64,000 nt of DNA. Origin: Reyranella massiliensis 521 (GTDB lineage Bacteria; Pseudomonadota; Alphaproteobacteria; Reyranellales; Reyranellaceae). The notes under the pieces are model-generated. The model was not told where the DNA came from, did no database searches, and worked only from the letters and a program-made list of their open reading frames with translations. The position numbers were made by a program, and so were the translations under genes. This document shows, in pieces, positions 35,343 to 43,480 of this stretch (position 1 is the first letter of the stretch; the number at the start of each line of letters is the position of its first letter). The stretch is from assembly GCA_945860205.1 (NCBI GenBank), contig CAMARK010000013.1, forward strand, positions 1 through 64,000, in the 5' to 3' direction.

Positions 35343-35403
35343 CACCTGTCCAGTCGATGGGGGTCACTCCACCGACGATTTGAGCTTCGTTGAAAAGAAT
35401 CGT

Positions 35404-35427
35404 CCGGTCCAAGCGGGCCGGCGTTTT
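35404..35427 (+). terminator. Hairpin terminator right of the IS element
   Basis: CCGGTCC (35404-35410), loop AAGC, GGGCCGG (35415-35421) with one G-T pair, then CGTTTT. Just before it a 7-bp inverted repeat GACGATT/AATCGTC spans 35374-35403. Before the IS inserted, this hairpin lay close behind the copy B terminator, and both are followed by the same 15 bases (CGAATTTTCAGACAG). Confidence 0.6.
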
Positions 35428-35476
35428 GCGAATTTTCAGACAGACACATCTCGGACAACTCGTGTCCGAAATTCGC

Positions 35477-36598
35477 TCAACCCGTGATGCGCTGCCCGCC
35501 GATCCGGTGGTCCTTGAGGATCTCCGGCCGGAAGGCGAGGCCATGGCCCGGCCGCTCGGGCGGCGACATCATGCCGGTCTTGGACGGCAGCACCGGCTCG
35601 ATCCAGAGGTCGTCGTTCCAGGTCATGTATTCGAGGTAGTTGGCGTTTGGGATCGAGGCCATGACGTGGACCATGGTCTCGTGGAAGAGATGCGGCGCGA
35701 TGCGGATGCCCCAGGGCTCGGCCGCCGCCGCGATCTTGCGCAGTTCGCTAAAACCGCCGCGCATCGGGTCGGGCTGCAGGATGGGCACGCTGTGGGGTGC
35801 CTCGAAGAAGGGGCGGAGGTCATTCCGGCCAAAATGACTCTCGCCGCCGACAATCCGCGTCTTGAGCGCGGCAGCGATGCGTCGGTAGCCGGAAAAATCC
35901 TCGGCCACGACAGGCTCCTCCAGCCAATAGGGATCGAACTCGTCGATGCGATGGCCGGCCTGGATGGCAGTGTCGGCATCCCAGCCCATGTTGACGTCGA
36001 TCATGATTTCCACGCCGCCACCCAGCGCCTCGCGCATCGCCTTCACGTTCTCGACGTCCTCGCGCCATGGCCTGATGTGCGCGACCTGCATCTTGATCGC
36101 CTTCAGCCCCTGCGCCGTGAATTCCCTGGCACGGGCGATCATGCCGTCGCGGCCGAGGCCGCGGAACACGCCCGAGCCGTAGGCGGGGATCTCGGTGCGC
36201 GCGGCACCCCACAGCCGGAACAGCGGCAGGCTCGCGCGCTTGCCGACGATATCCCACAGCGCCATGTCGACGGCGCTTTGCGCGAACACGGTGACGCCCA
36301 TGCGGCCCAGCCAGAAGTTGCTCTTGTAGAGCGTCTGCCAGATCGCCTCGATCTCGGTGGCGTCGCGGCCGATCACATGCGGGGCAATGAGTTCCTTCAT
36401 GCAGGCATCGAGCGTGTGCAGGCCGCCGCGCAGCGGCATCAGGTAGCTCATGCCGATGAGCCCGCCCTGGGTCTCGATCTCGAGCACGAAGATGTCGCGC
36501 TTGGTCTCGATCTTCAGCCCGGCCGCCGGCGGCTTGCCGTGCCAGGGCACCTCCAGAAGGGTCGTGCGCAGTTCGGTGATGGTGGTCGCGGTGGTCAT
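35477..36598 (-). CDS. Mandelate racemase/muconate lactonizing enzyme family protein
   Basis: A 373-residue enolase-superfamily enzyme. The capping domain is followed by a barrel with 'GLKAIKMQVAH' (catalytic Lys region), 'IMIDVNMGWD' (metal Asp), 'WLEEPVV' (metal Glu), 'GGESHFG' (metal Glu) and 'IAPHLFHET' (His base). It abstracts a proton alpha to a carboxylate; sugar-acid dehydratase or racemase activity is likely. ATG 36598 overlaps the stop of the small zinc-ribbon gene as ATGA, so the two are co-translated. Long open frames upstream are shadows of cimA. Confidence 0.92.
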   Translation of the reverse strand: MTTATTITELRTTLLEVPWHGKPPAAGLKIETKRDIFVLEIETQGGLIGMSYLMPLRGGLHTLDACMKELIAPHVIGRDATEIEAIWQTLYKSNFWLGRMGVTVFAQSAVDMALWDIVGKRASLPLFRLWGAARTEIPAYGSGVFRGLGRDGMIARAREFTAQGLKAIKMQVAHIRPWREDVENVKAMREALGGGVEIMIDVNMGWDADTAIQAGHRIDEFDPYWLEEPVVAEDFSGYRRIAAALKTRIVGGESHFGRNDLRPFFEAPHSVPILQPDPMRGGFSELRKIAAAAEPWGIRIAPHLFHETMVHVMASIPNANYLEYMTWNDDLWIEPVLPSKTGMMSPPERPGHGLAFRPEILKDHRIGGQRITG

Positions 36599-36891
36599 TG
36601 CCGGGGCTCCCTGGGAACGGTGTCCTTCTCGAGATTGCAGTTCTGGCAGTGGCGGCGGGACCAGAAATTCGGCCCGTCGAGCGTGGCCATGAAGCGGTCC
36701 CCGCAGCGCGGGCAGCGGAAATCGTAGAGGCGCCAGGCGGCGAGCAGGGCGCCGAGGACGCAGCCGCCGACGAACAGGTCGCTGGGCCATATCTTCAGGC
36801 AGGCGAAGACGATCACGATCATCGCGAGCACGGAGAAGATCCGCGACCGGCGGTCCTGCCAAGCCTTCTTGTAACGGTCTGATTCGGTCAA
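36595..36891 (-). CDS. Small membrane protein with zinc-ribbon cysteines
   Basis: A 98-residue protein of unknown function. Residues 17-55 form one or two transmembrane helices ('IFSVLAMIVIVFACLKIW', 'LFVGGCVLGALLAAWRLY'), followed by 'CPRCGDRF' and 'CQNCNLEKD', two CxxC knuckles that probably bind one zinc ion on the cytosolic side. It is the first gene of a two-gene operon with the enolase-superfamily enzyme. It is divergent from cimA; the starts are about 60 bases apart. Confidence 0.8.
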   Translation of the reverse strand: MTESDRYKKAWQDRRSRIFSVLAMIVIVFACLKIWPSDLFVGGCVLGALLAAWRLYDFRCPRCGDRFMATLDGPNFWSRRHCQNCNLEKDTVPREPRQ

Positions 36892-36949
36892 TTCCGCTGC
36901 CTTCCGCTGGTCTTTCTTTATGAGGCCTGGAGACTATGATGCGCGCCCC

Positions 36950-38563
36950 ATGAGCCAGTCCAACCGCATCTATCTCTTCGACACCACCCTGCGAGACGGC
37001 GCCCAGACCCAGGGCGTGGATTTCACCGTGGCCGACAAGGTCGCGATCGCGCGCGAGCTCGATTTGTTGGGCATCGATTATATCGAGGGCGGCTGGCCCG
37101 GCGCCAACCCGACCGACGACCGCTTTTTCGCCGAACCGCCAGAATTCAAGAACGCCAAGTTTACCGCCTTCGGCATGACGCGGCGCGCCGGCCGCAGCGC
37201 CGCCAACGATCCCGGCCTCGCCGCCATCCTGGCCACCAGGGCGCGCAATGTCTGCATGGTCGGCAAGACCTGGGACTTCCACGTCGACGTGGCGCTCGAG
37301 GTCGACCGCACCGAATACCTCGAGATGATCGGCGATTCGCTGGCCTATGCGAAGACGCGCATGGAAGAGGTGATGTTCGACGCCGAACATTTCTTCGACG
37401 GCTACAAGGCCAACCCCGACTATGCGATGGCCTGCCTCGCCGCCGCCGACAAGGCCGGTGCGCGCTGGCTGGTGCTGTGCGACACCAACGGCGGGACCCT
37501 GCCGCACGAGATCGAGCGCATTGTCGGCGAGGTGGCCAAGAAGATCCCGGGCGAGCGCCTGGGCATCCACACCCACAACGACACCGAGAACGCCGTCGCC
37601 AACACGCTGGCCGCGGTACGTGCCGGCGTCCGCCAGGTCCAGGGCACGATCAATGGCCTGGGCGAGCGTTGCGGCAACGCCAACATGCTCGCGCTCATTC
37701 CCAACCTCGTGCTCAAGATGGGCTTCGAGACGGGCTTGAAGGAAGACGCGCTGCAGCGGCTCACGCATCTGTCGCGCCTGCTCGACGATCGTCTCAACGT
37801 CGTGCCCAACCGCAGCGCCGCCTACGTCGGCACCCGCGCTTTCGCACACAAGGGCGGCTTGCATGTCTCGGCAGTTGAAAAGGATCCCAAGACCTACGAG
37901 CACATCGACCCGGAACTGGTCGGCAACCAGCGCATCATCGTGGTCAGCGACCAGGCGGGCCGTTCCAACATCATGGCGCGCTTCCGCCAGATCGGCCTCG
38001 AGGTCGATCCGAAGGATCCTCGCGTCGCGCGGCTGCTCGAGATCGTGAAGGAGCGCGAGGCCGAGGGTTACGCCTACGATGGCGCCGATGCCTCGTTCGA
38101 ACTTTTAGCGCGCCATGAACTCCATACGGTGCCCGACTACTTCCTCCTGCAGAGCTTCCGCGTGATGTCCGAGCGACGGGTCAACGCGCGCGGCCAGCTG
38201 ATCGCACTCTCCAAGGCGACGGTGAAGCTCGACGTGGCCGGCGGGCGGGCGATGGAAGTGGGCGAGGGCAACGGCCCGGTGAACGCGCTCGATGCTGCGC
38301 TGCGAAAGGCGCTGCTGCCGATCTATCCCGAACTCGAGGACATGCGGCTGGTCGACTTCAAGGTGAGGATCCTCGACTCGGCCGGCGGCACGGCGGCGAC
38401 CACCCGCGTCATGATCGAGAGTGCGGATGCGAAGGGGCAGCGCTGGAGCACCATCGGCGTGTCGCCCAACATCGTCGACGCCTCGTACAACGCGCTCTAC
38501 GACGCCATCACCTACAAGCTGTTCCGTGATGGAGCCCAGCCCGCGCAGCGGGCCCAGAAGTAA
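36950..38563 (+). CDS. cimA: (R)-citramalate synthase
   Basis: A 537-residue Claisen-condensing enzyme of the LeuA/CimA family. 'IYLFDTTLRDGAQTQGVDF' at the N-terminus (metal Asp, catalytic Arg), 'GIHTHNDTENAVANTLA' (metal His pair) and 'INGLGERCGNANM' are conserved, with a C-terminal allosteric domain from about 400. The sequence 'DGAQTQGVDFT...YIEGGWPGANPTD' is typical of CimA, which joins pyruvate and acetyl-CoA to citramalate for threonine-independent isoleucine synthesis. ATG 36950 gives the usual start; an ATG 30 bases upstream is in frame. Isopropylmalate or homocitrate synthase are less likely. Confidence 0.9.
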   Translation: MSQSNRIYLFDTTLRDGAQTQGVDFTVADKVAIARELDLLGIDYIEGGWPGANPTDDRFFAEPPEFKNAKFTAFGMTRRAGRSAANDPGLAAILATRARNVCMVGKTWDFHVDVALEVDRTEYLEMIGDSLAYAKTRMEEVMFDAEHFFDGYKANPDYAMACLAAADKAGARWLVLCDTNGGTLPHEIERIVGEVAKKIPGERLGIHTHNDTENAVANTLAAVRAGVRQVQGTINGLGERCGNANMLALIPNLVLKMGFETGLKEDALQRLTHLSRLLDDRLNVVPNRSAAYVGTRAFAHKGGLHVSAVEKDPKTYEHIDPELVGNQRIIVVSDQAGRSNIMARFRQIGLEVDPKDPRVARLLEIVKEREAEGYAYDGADASFELLARHELHTVPDYFLLQSFRVMSERRVNARGQLIALSKATVKLDVAGGRAMEVGEGNGPVNALDAALRKALLPIYPELEDMRLVDFKVRILDSAGGTAATTRVMIESADAKGQRWSTIGVSPNIVDASYNALYDAITYKLFRDGAQPAQRAQK

Positions 38564-38645
38564 GGGCCGCGCAGCGGGTTTAGCCTAGCTGCCATGCCGG
38601 CGTCGCCAGTTGACCTAGGAGAGGTCGGGGCAGACCATATCTGGC

Positions 38646-39806
38646 GTGCGAGACGGAGAGCATCTGGATACCCAGAACCCGCCCATCGCGGCGGCCGTTT
38701 CCCGGCAGCCGCGACTGTCCGGTCGTGTGCTCGCCCGTGCCTCCATGTGGCTGCTGCCGCTGTTCGTTCTGGCCGCGACGCTGTTCTTCTGGCTGTCGTC
38801 CGGGCGATTCATTGCGACCGACAATGCCTATGTGAAGGGCGACCGCGCCCAGATCGCCACCGAGCTCAGCGGCATCATCGTCGAGGTGCCGGTGAAGGAG
38901 AACCAGGCGGTGTCGCGCGGCCAGCTCCTGTTCAAGCTCGACGACCAGTCCTATCGCCTGGCGCTGGTTAGGCTAGAGGCTGAAATCGAGACGTCGCGCG
39001 CCGAGATCCGCGGCCTGCGCGCGCAATGGCGCGTCAAACGCGAGGAGATCAAGGCCGCGCTCAGCCAGCAGACCTATGCCGTGGCCGAGTTCGAGCGGCA
39101 GTCGGGGCTGGCCGAGAAGAAGATCGCCTCGACCCAGAAGCTCGAGGAGGCACGCCTCGCGCTCGACGTCGCACGCCAGCGCATCTCGGCGGCGGAGGAG
39201 GACCTCACCCGCATCGAGGCGGCGCTGGCCGGCGATCGCCGGATCCGCACCGACGATCATCCGAAGGTGAAGCAGATGGTCGCGGCGCGTGACGAGGCGT
39301 TGCTGCAGCTTCGCCGCACTACGGTCGAATCGCCGCTCGCCGGCGTCGTCGCCAAGCGGCCGGTGCCGGGCAGTTACGCCACCGCCGGCGTGCCGGTGAT
39401 GGTCGTCGTGGCCGACACCGACCTCTGGGTCGAGGCCAACTTCAAGGAGACCGAGCTCACGCGCGTGCGGCAGGGCCAGACGGCCACGATCCACGTCGAC
39501 ACCTATCCCGACTCGGTCTGCACCGGCTCGGTGCTGAGCATCGCCCAGGCGACGGGCGCGGAGTTCGCCGTGCTGCCGCCGCAGAACGCCAGCGGCAACT
39601 GGGTGAAGGTAGTGCAGCGCATCCCGGTGCGCATTGCCGTCGCCTGCCGCCAAGGCGACCCGCCGCTCCGCGTCGGCATGAGCACGACGGTCGAGATCGA
39701 CACCGGCCACAGCCGCTCGCTGGGCGGCCTCCTGGCCGGGTTGGGCAAGTCGCTCGGCCTGTCGAGCGCGTCGGCCACAATCAAATCCCAGGATGCAAAG
39801 CCCTAG
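38646..39806 (+). CDS. HlyD/EmrA-family membrane fusion protein
   Basis: A 386-residue periplasmic adaptor. One N-terminal membrane helix ('SMWLLPLFVLAATLFFWLSS') precedes a biotinyl-lipoyl-like segment ('TDNAYVKGDRAQIATELSG'), a long coiled coil (about 100-190), the second lipoyl half ('TTVESPLAGVVAKRPVPGSYA') and a beta-barrel ('DLWVEANFKETEL'). It works with the EmrB-like exporter, whose start overlaps it by 14 bases, to expel hydrophobic drugs or metabolites. The start codon is GTG, with no strong ribosome site. Confidence 0.9.
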   Translation: MRDGEHLDTQNPPIAAAVSRQPRLSGRVLARASMWLLPLFVLAATLFFWLSSGRFIATDNAYVKGDRAQIATELSGIIVEVPVKENQAVSRGQLLFKLDDQSYRLALVRLEAEIETSRAEIRGLRAQWRVKREEIKAALSQQTYAVAEFERQSGLAEKKIASTQKLEEARLALDVARQRISAAEEDLTRIEAALAGDRRIRTDDHPKVKQMVAARDEALLQLRRTTVESPLAGVVAKRPVPGSYATAGVPVMVVVADTDLWVEANFKETELTRVRQGQTATIHVDTYPDSVCTGSVLSIAQATGAEFAVLPPQNASGNWVKVVQRIPVRIAVACRQGDPPLRVGMSTTVEIDTGHSRSLGGLLAGLGKSLGLSSASATIKSQDAKP

Positions 39807-41319
39807 GGCGATGGCGCCGGCGGTCGATCCGGCGGTGCTGCGCCGCCGCCGCCTGATCACTTTCACGGTGATGGCCGCCACCATCATGCATGCGTTGGAC
39901 GGCACCATCGCCAACGTGGCGCTGCCGTCGATCCAGGGCTCGCTATCGGCCACCCAGGAGCAGGTCTCGTGGGTCGTCACCTCCTACATCGTGGCCTCGG
40001 CCATCATGACTCCGCTCGCCGGCTTCTGCGCCATGCGCTTTGGCCTCCGCCGCACGCTCGCCACCTGCGTCGTCGGTTTCACCATCGTCTCGATGCTGTG
40101 CGGCGCGGCGCAGTCGCTCGACCAGCTCGTGTTGTTCCGCGCCCTGCAGGGTGGCTTTGGCGCCGCGCTCGTGCCGGTCTCGCAGGCCATCATGATGGAT
40201 ACCTATCCGCGCGAGGAGCAGGGCAAGGCGATGGCGATGTGGGGCGTCGGCACCATGCTGGGCCCGATCGCCGGCCCCTCGCTGGGCGGCTGGCTGACCG
40301 ACGAGTTCAGCTGGCGCTGGGTGTTCTACGTCAACCTGCCGGTCGGCATCCTCTGCACGCTGGGCATCCTGGCGCTGGTGCGCGACAGCGTGCACGACCG
40401 GCCGCGGCGCTTCGACCTGCTGGGCTTCACCTTGCTGGCCGTTGCCATCGGCTCGTTCCAGCTCATGCTCGACCGCGGCCACATGCTCGACTGGTACGAT
40501 TCGGTCGAGATCATCGGCGAGACGCTGGTGGCGGGCGTCGCCTTCGCCATGTTCCTGGTCCACATGATGACCGACCGCCAGCCGTTCCTGTCGCGCGACC
40601 TGTTCCGCGACCGCAACCTCTGCGTCGGGCTCATCTTCACGGCACTCGCGGGTCTCGTGCTGATCGTCTCGGCGACCCTGATGCCGCCATTCCTGCAGCA
40701 GCTCATGGGCTATCCCGTGCTCACGACCGGTATCGTGCTAGCGCCGCGCGGCGCCGGCATGATGGTGTCGATGATGCTGGTGTCGCGCCTGATCGGGCGC
40801 ATCGACTCGCGCCTGCTCATCGCCATCGGCTTCGCCCTTTGCGCGTTGTCGCTGTGGGATATGACGTTGTTCAATTTCGACGTGAGCGAAAATCACATCA
40901 TCTGGAACGGCGTGCTGCTGGGCTTCGGGCTCGGCCTCGTCTTCCCGCCGCTCACCGTCCTCACCTTCGCCACCTTGCCGCCCAGGCTGCGCACCGAGGG
41001 TGCGGCGACCAATGCGCTGCTGCGCAATCTCGGTGCCAGCATCGGCATTGCCGTGCTGGTCTCACTGCTGGCCAGCAACACACAGCAGAACCGCGCCGAC
41101 ATCGTCGAGAAGTTCACGCCCTTCCATCCCGGCTGGCCGCTCGGTCGCGGCCTGCCCGGCGCCGACCCCGCATTGCTCGCTGTCTGGGATGCCGAGATCA
41201 ACCGCCAGGCGGCGCTGATCGGCTATCTCAACGACTTCCGGGTCATGATGATCTGCTCGCTGGTGCTGATCCCGCTGCTGTTCCTGATGCGGCGCCCGGC
41301 CCTTATCGTAACGCGCTAA
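39793..41319 (+). CDS. DHA2-family (EmrB-like) MFS exporter
   Basis: A 508-residue inner-membrane proton antiporter with about 14 helices. DHA2 signatures include 'ALDGTIANVALPSIQGSLSAT' (split: residues about 36-50), 'VTSYIVASAIMTPLAGF' and 'GPIAGPSLGGWLTDEFSWRWVFYVNLP' (in pieces). Together with the upstream EmrA-like adaptor and an outer-membrane channel encoded elsewhere, it would form a tripartite pump. The gene overlaps the adaptor gene, so expression is coupled. Confidence 0.93.
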   Translation: MQSPRAMAPAVDPAVLRRRRLITFTVMAATIMHALDGTIANVALPSIQGSLSATQEQVSWVVTSYIVASAIMTPLAGFCAMRFGLRRTLATCVVGFTIVSMLCGAAQSLDQLVLFRALQGGFGAALVPVSQAIMMDTYPREEQGKAMAMWGVGTMLGPIAGPSLGGWLTDEFSWRWVFYVNLPVGILCTLGILALVRDSVHDRPRRFDLLGFTLLAVAIGSFQLMLDRGHMLDWYDSVEIIGETLVAGVAFAMFLVHMMTDRQPFLSRDLFRDRNLCVGLIFTALAGLVLIVSATLMPPFLQQLMGYPVLTTGIVLAPRGAGMMVSMMLVSRLIGRIDSRLLIAIGFALCALSLWDMTLFNFDVSENHIIWNGVLLGFGLGLVFPPLTVLTFATLPPRLRTEGAATNALLRNLGASIGIAVLVSLLASNTQQNRADIVEKFTPFHPGWPLGRGLPGADPALLAVWDAEINRQAALIGYLNDFRVMMICSLVLIPLLFLMRRPALIVTR

Positions 41320-41336
41320 CCACGTTATACGGCGGC

Positions 41337-42101
41337 ATGGGACGAGCTTCGAAGGGCCGCGCGACCGCCATCACCACGCCCGTGATCATCCTGGTGCGCC
41401 CGCAGCTTGGCGAGAACATCGGCATGGCGGCGCGCGCGATGCTGAACTGCGGCCTCTCGACCCTGCGCCTGGTGAGTCCGCGCGATGGCTGGCCGAACGA
41501 CAAGGCGCAGCGCGCCGCCTCGGGCGCCGATGTCGTGCTGGAGAACGCCGAGGTGTTCGACAGCGTGGCCGAGGCGGTTGCCGATCTCGAACGGGTGGTG
41601 GCGACCACGGCGCGCAACCGCGAGCTGACGCAGCGCATCCTGACGCCGCGGCACGCCGCCGCCGAGGTGCGCGGCTGGATCGGGCAGGGCGAGCGGGTCG
41701 GCATTCTGTTCGGGCCCGAGCGCACCGGACTGGAGAACGACGACATGGTCCACGCCGACACCGCGCTCTCGATCCCGCTCAATCCGCAGTTCTCGTCACT
41801 CAACGTGGCGCAGGCCGTGCTGCTGGTGTCTTACGAATGGGCCGCCGCCGGCGATGCGACGCCCGCCTCGCGCATGGCCGAGCACGCGACGCGGCCGGCC
41901 ACCAAGGAAGAGCTGCAGAACCTGTTCGACCATCTCGAGCGCGCACTCGACCAGTCTGGCTTCCTGCGCAACAAGGACATGCGGCCCTCCATGGTGCTCA
42001 ACCTCAAGGCGCTGCTGCAGCGCGCCGAGATGACCGAGCAGGAGGCCCGCACCTTCCACGGTGTCATCAAGTTTCTCTCCAAGGGCAAGCACGAGGAATA
42101 A
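41337..42101 (+). CDS. TrmJ-like RNA 2'-O-methyltransferase (SPOUT)
   Basis: A 254-residue TrmH-family methyltransferase that uses SAM to methylate a ribose in RNA; TrmJ members act on tRNA position 32. The knotted-fold motifs are 'ILVRPQLGENIGMAARAMLNCG' (Asn-containing motif 1, in pieces), 'GILFGPERTGLEND' (motif 2) and 'IPLNPQFSSLNVAQAV' (motif 3). The C-terminal helical extension fits TrmJ. It follows the exporter by 17 bases and precedes an OsmC gene by 2 bases, forming an operon with it. Confidence 0.9.
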   Translation: MGRASKGRATAITTPVIILVRPQLGENIGMAARAMLNCGLSTLRLVSPRDGWPNDKAQRAASGADVVLENAEVFDSVAEAVADLERVVATTARNRELTQRILTPRHAAAEVRGWIGQGERVGILFGPERTGLENDDMVHADTALSIPLNPQFSSLNVAQAVLLVSYEWAAAGDATPASRMAEHATRPATKEELQNLFDHLERALDQSGFLRNKDMRPSMVLNLKALLQRAEMTEQEARTFHGVIKFLSKGKHEE

Positions 42102-42103
42102 CA

Positions 42104-42526
42104 ATGTCCACGACGGCAAGAATCTCCTGGGTCGACGGCGCGCTGTTCGTTGCCGAAGCGGGCAGTGGCCACACCATCACCATGGACGGCTCGCCCGACG
42201 TCGGCGGCCGCAACCTGGCGCCGCGGCCGATGGAGGTGGTGCTGATGGGCATGGGCGGCTGCACCGCCATCGACGTCGTCTCGATGCTGAAGAAGCAGCG
42301 CCAGGATATCGAGGGTGTCGAGGTGGCCCTGGTCGCCGGACGGGCCGACGATCATCCCAAGGTCTTCACCTCGGTGAAGCTGGTCTACACGGTCCGCGGC
42401 CGGAAACTGAACAAGGCGCTGATCGAACGGGCGGTCAGCCTGTCGGACGAGAAGTACTGCTCGGCCACCGCCATGGTGCGAAAGTCGGCCGAAATCACCC
42501 ATGAAGTGGTTCTGGTCGAGATCTAA
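42104..42526 (+). CDS. OsmC/Ohr family protein (YhfA-like)
   Basis: A 140-residue protein of the OsmC fold, which reduces organic peroxides by means of two cysteines. Cys53 is in 'GMGGCTAIDVV' and Cys119 in 'DEKYCSATAMV', the conserved pair. The length and the 'RPMEVVLMGMGGC' block match the YhfA branch. It starts two bases after the methyltransferase stop. A hairpin at 42546-42572 follows and may end the operon. Confidence 0.9.
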   Translation: MSTTARISWVDGALFVAEAGSGHTITMDGSPDVGGRNLAPRPMEVVLMGMGGCTAIDVVSMLKKQRQDIEGVEVALVAGRADDHPKVFTSVKLVYTVRGRKLNKALIERAVSLSDEKYCSATAMVRKSAEITHEVVLVEI

Positions 42527-42545
42527 GTCATTGATTTCAATGGCA

Positions 42546-42583
42546 GAACGCCTGCTTGACTAAGCGGCGTTCGAAAGTATGTT
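42546..42583 (+). promoter_or_regulatory. Hairpin and putative rpsD promoter
   Basis: GAACGCC (42546-42552) pairs with GGCGTTC (42566-42572) with an inner GCTT/AAGC. Overlapping it are TTGACT (42556-42561) and, after 16 bases, TATGTT (42578-42583), a fair sigma-70 pair. The transcript would have a leader of about 125 bases before rpsD, a place where S4 autoregulation could act. Confidence 0.45.
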
Positions 42584-42716
42584 CCGCCCTTCTCTGGAGA
42601 ACGTGGTCGCGGACCTTTTTGGACCTCGCCCCGCCCCGATCTCGTATCGGACCAAGGCCTATCCGGACAACAGCGAACCCGATGAATTTGGGTCGCAAAA
42701 ACCGATGGAGTGCTGC

Positions 42717-43331
42717 GTGAGCAAGCGCGCGAATTCGAAGTACAAGATCGACCGCCGCCTCAGGGTCAACCTGTGGGGCCGTCCCAAGAGCCCGATCAAC
42801 AAGCGTGAGTACGGTCCCGGCCAGCATGGCCAGGGTCGCACCAAGCCGACCGACTATCGGCTGCAGTTGATGGCGAAGCAGCGTCTCAAGGGCTACTACG
42901 GCTCGGTCGGCGAGCGGCAGCTCCGCCGCTATTATCTCGAGGCCGTGCGCCGCAAGGGCGACACCGGCGAGAACCTGGTTGAGCTGCTCGAGCGCCGGCT
43001 GGACGCGGTTATCTACCGCATGAAATTCGCCATCACCGTGTTCGCCTCGCGCCAGCTGGTGAGCCACGGCCACGTCAAGGTGAACGGCAAGCGGGTGAAC
43101 ATCGCGTCGTACCTGGTGAAGGACAACGACGTGATCGAGCTGACCTCGAAGGCCAAGGAAATGGCCCGGGTCATCGAGGCCACCCAGACCGCCGAGCGCG
43201 ACGTGCCGGAATACGTCACGGCCGACCATCAGGCGATGAAGGGCAGCTACATCCGCGGGCCGAAGCTGGCCGACGTGCCGTACCCGGTCCAGATGGAGCC
43301 GTCGCTGGTCGTCGAGTACTACAGCCGCTAA
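42717..43331 (+). CDS. rpsD: 30S ribosomal protein S4
   Basis: A 204-residue primary 16S rRNA-binding protein. '[15 protein letters not shown]' with '[21 protein letters not shown]' starts the protein, and the S4 RNA-binding domain '[36 protein letters not shown]' (in pieces) lies at about 95-130. The length equals that of other S4 proteins. The start is GTG 42717, with GGAG six bases upstream; the longer frame adds 46 unrelated residues. A strong terminator follows, so it is probably monocistronic. Confidence 0.97.
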   Translation: MSKRANSKYKIDRRLRVNLWGRPKSPINKREYGPGQHGQGRTKPTDYRLQLMAKQRLKGYYGSVGERQLRRYYLEAVRRKGDTGENLVELLERRLDAVIYRMKFAITVFASRQLVSHGHVKVNGKRVNIASYLVKDNDVIELTSKAKEMARVIEATQTAERDVPEYVTADHQAMKGSYIRGPKLADVPYPVQMEPSLVVEYYSR

Positions 43332-43358
43332 ACGAGGCTCTCGCCTCCAGATCCTGCG

Positions 43359-43386
43359 AAAACCCGCCCTTTGTGGCGGGTTTTTT
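43359..43386 (+). terminator. Intrinsic terminator after rpsD
   Basis: AAAACCCGCC (43359-43368), a 6-base loop, GGCGGGTTTT (43375-43384), continuing into more T residues. Perfect 10-bp stem, 28 bases after the rpsD stop. Confidence 0.9.
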
Positions 43387-43442
43387 GCTTGGAATCCTTG
43401 ATCCTGCCGCGGTTGTGACTGTCCGGCGGGGGAAGCTGGGAC

Positions 43443-43448
43443 TATAAT
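43443..43448 (+). promoter_or_regulatory. Consensus -10 box upstream of the RND operon
   Basis: TATAAT lies 33 bases before the adaptor ATG. No good -35 is found at 16-18 bases, so the promoter may rely on an activator or an extended element. Confidence 0.4.
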
Positions 43449-43480
43449 CCCGTGGGGATTGGGGTTTGGAGACTTCGGAT

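Larger units (their letters stand above)
34115..35371 (+). mobile_element. IS3-family insertion sequence, complete
   Basis: A 1257-bp element bounded by inverted repeats starting TGGAGTGACCCCC and containing TGGACAGG a few bases further in, at both ends. It is flanked by a 3-bp direct repeat CCG (34112-34114 and 35372-35374), the target-site duplication size usual for IS3. It carries orfA and orfB with an ATGA overlap and an A7 slippery run. Both open frames are intact, so it may still be active. It sits in the intergenic space after small RNA copy B. Confidence 0.93.
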
